NCBI GenBank assembly: GCA_030950835.1
Contig: JAUZQU010000182.1
Coordinates: forward strand, 1-6,102
Length of the DNA: 6,102 bases
Reading direction: 5' to 3'
DNA from: Mariprofundaceae bacterium
GTDB taxonomy: Bacteria; Pseudomonadota; Zetaproteobacteria; Mariprofundales; Mariprofundaceae
Shown: positions 5,550 to 6,102 of the stretch, piece by piece
How positions within the stretch are numbered: the first letter of the stretch is position 1
Layout of the letters: the number at the start of each line of letters is the position of its first letter
Made by a program: the position numbers and the translations under genes
The notes under the pieces: model-generated
Database searches by the model: none
The model's input: only the letters and a program-made list of their open reading frames with translations
What the model was told of the DNA's origin: nothing

Positions 5550-6102
5550 ATGAATATACATGAGTATCAAGCCAAACAATTATTAGCTTCGTTTGGGGTT
5601 TCTGTGCCTGCAGGGCAACCTGCTTTTAGTGTTGCCGAAGCCAAAGATGCAGCAGAGAAGCTTACAGGTGAGATGTGGGTAGTCAAAGCGCAGATTCATG
5701 CTGGTGGACGTGGTAAAGCAGGCGGTGTTCGGCTGTGCAAATCAGTGTCCGAAGTCGAAGCTGTGGCAAAAGCATTGCTTGGTTCGACCTTGGTCACCCA
5801 TCAAACAGGCGAGCAAGGCAAAGAAGTGCATCGATTATACATCGAAGCAGGGGTGGATATTGCGCAAGAGTTCTATTTGAGTTTGTTGGTGGATAGAGAG
5901 CATGAAAACATCAGCTTTGTGGTCAGCCCTGATGGTGGTATGGACATCGAAGCAGTAGCCGCAGACACTCCAGAGCGTATTTTAACGGTATCCGTGGATA
6001 TTGGTGGTGGTTTTTCACCTTATATTGCACGAAAAATGGCGTTTTTCCTTGGTTTACAAGGTGAAGACATGAAAGTCTTTGCACATATGGTGAAAGCATT
6101 AT
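5550..6102 (+). CDS. sucC: Succinyl-CoA synthetase (ADP-forming) beta subunit, N-terminal part (cut by window edge)
   Basis: SucC pairs with SucD to interconvert succinyl-CoA and succinate, coupled to ADP or GDP phosphorylation, in the TCA cycle. The first 184 codons are visible; the gene continues beyond the window. The start MNIHEYQAKQLLASFGV is typical of the family. The ATP-grasp nucleotide-binding motif runs from Lys46 through HAGGRGKAGG (50-59), and the later segments IEAGVDIAQEFYLSLLVDR and FVVSPDGGMDIE are family hallmarks. The start is the ATG immediately after the mdh stop, with GGGAG eight bases upstream. The adjacency to mdh resembles the mdh-sucC-sucD order known from alphaproteobacteria, so sucD is expected next, beyond the window. 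No frameshift or missing residue is seen in the visible part. Confidence 0.97.
   Translation, partial: MNIHEYQAKQLLASFGVSVPAGQPAFSVAEAKDAAEKLTGEMWVVKAQIHAGGRGKAGGVRLCKSVSEVEAVAKALLGSTLVTHQTGEQGKEVHRLYIEAGVDIAQEFYLSLLVDREHENISFVVSPDGGMDIEAVAADTPERILTVSVDIGGGFSPYIARKMAFFLGLQGEDMKVFAHMVKAL

Overview
The window carries seven protein-coding genes and almost no spare DNA. It looks like chromosomal core and near-core sequence from a moderately AT-rich Gram-negative proteobacterium. The nadK-recN order and the htpX, mdh and sucC genes are typical of proteobacteria. A small membrane-anchored diheme cytochrome c points to a respiratory or chemolithotrophic lifestyle. A lineage near the Zeta-, Beta- or Gammaproteobacteria is plausible, but this is inference from gene order and protein style only. 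There are no mobile elements, CRISPR arrays, rRNA genes or tRNA genes.

Minus strand, 3117 down to 1: five genes are packed into one apparent operon, in transcription order htpX (membrane zinc protease), a stand-alone CinA/MoaB-type domain protein, a small diheme cytochrome c, nadK (NAD kinase) and the start of recN (DNA repair ATPase, cut by the window edge). Two junctions are ATGA overlaps, one gap is a single base and one is about 13 bases, so translational coupling is likely throughout. The only obvious promoter lies upstream of htpX. It has a sigma-32-like heat-shock element overlapping a possible sigma-70 element, which suggests that proteostasis, pyridine-nucleotide, redox and DNA-repair functions are co-expressed.

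Divergent region 3066-3182: a 117-base spacer separates htpX from a plus-strand gene. It holds the htpX promoter, a Shine-Dalgarno site for each gene, and a small hairpin covering the second gene's Shine-Dalgarno site.

Plus strand, 3183-4496: a membrane-anchored class III nucleotide cyclase with an N-terminal extracytoplasmic sensor region and a C-terminal catalytic domain. Its residues fit a class IIIb adenylate cyclase.

Plus strand, 4569-6102: a TCA-cycle operon of mdh (LDH-like malate dehydrogenase with an unusual 15-residue N-terminal extension) followed directly by sucC (succinyl-CoA synthetase beta subunit, cut by the window edge). A perfect TATAAT -10 element precedes mdh.

No stretch longer than 117 bases lacks a gene. 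The most interesting items are the heat-shock-like promoter on the mixed five-gene operon, the embedded diheme cytochrome and the sensor cyclase. None of these proves a wholly new system.
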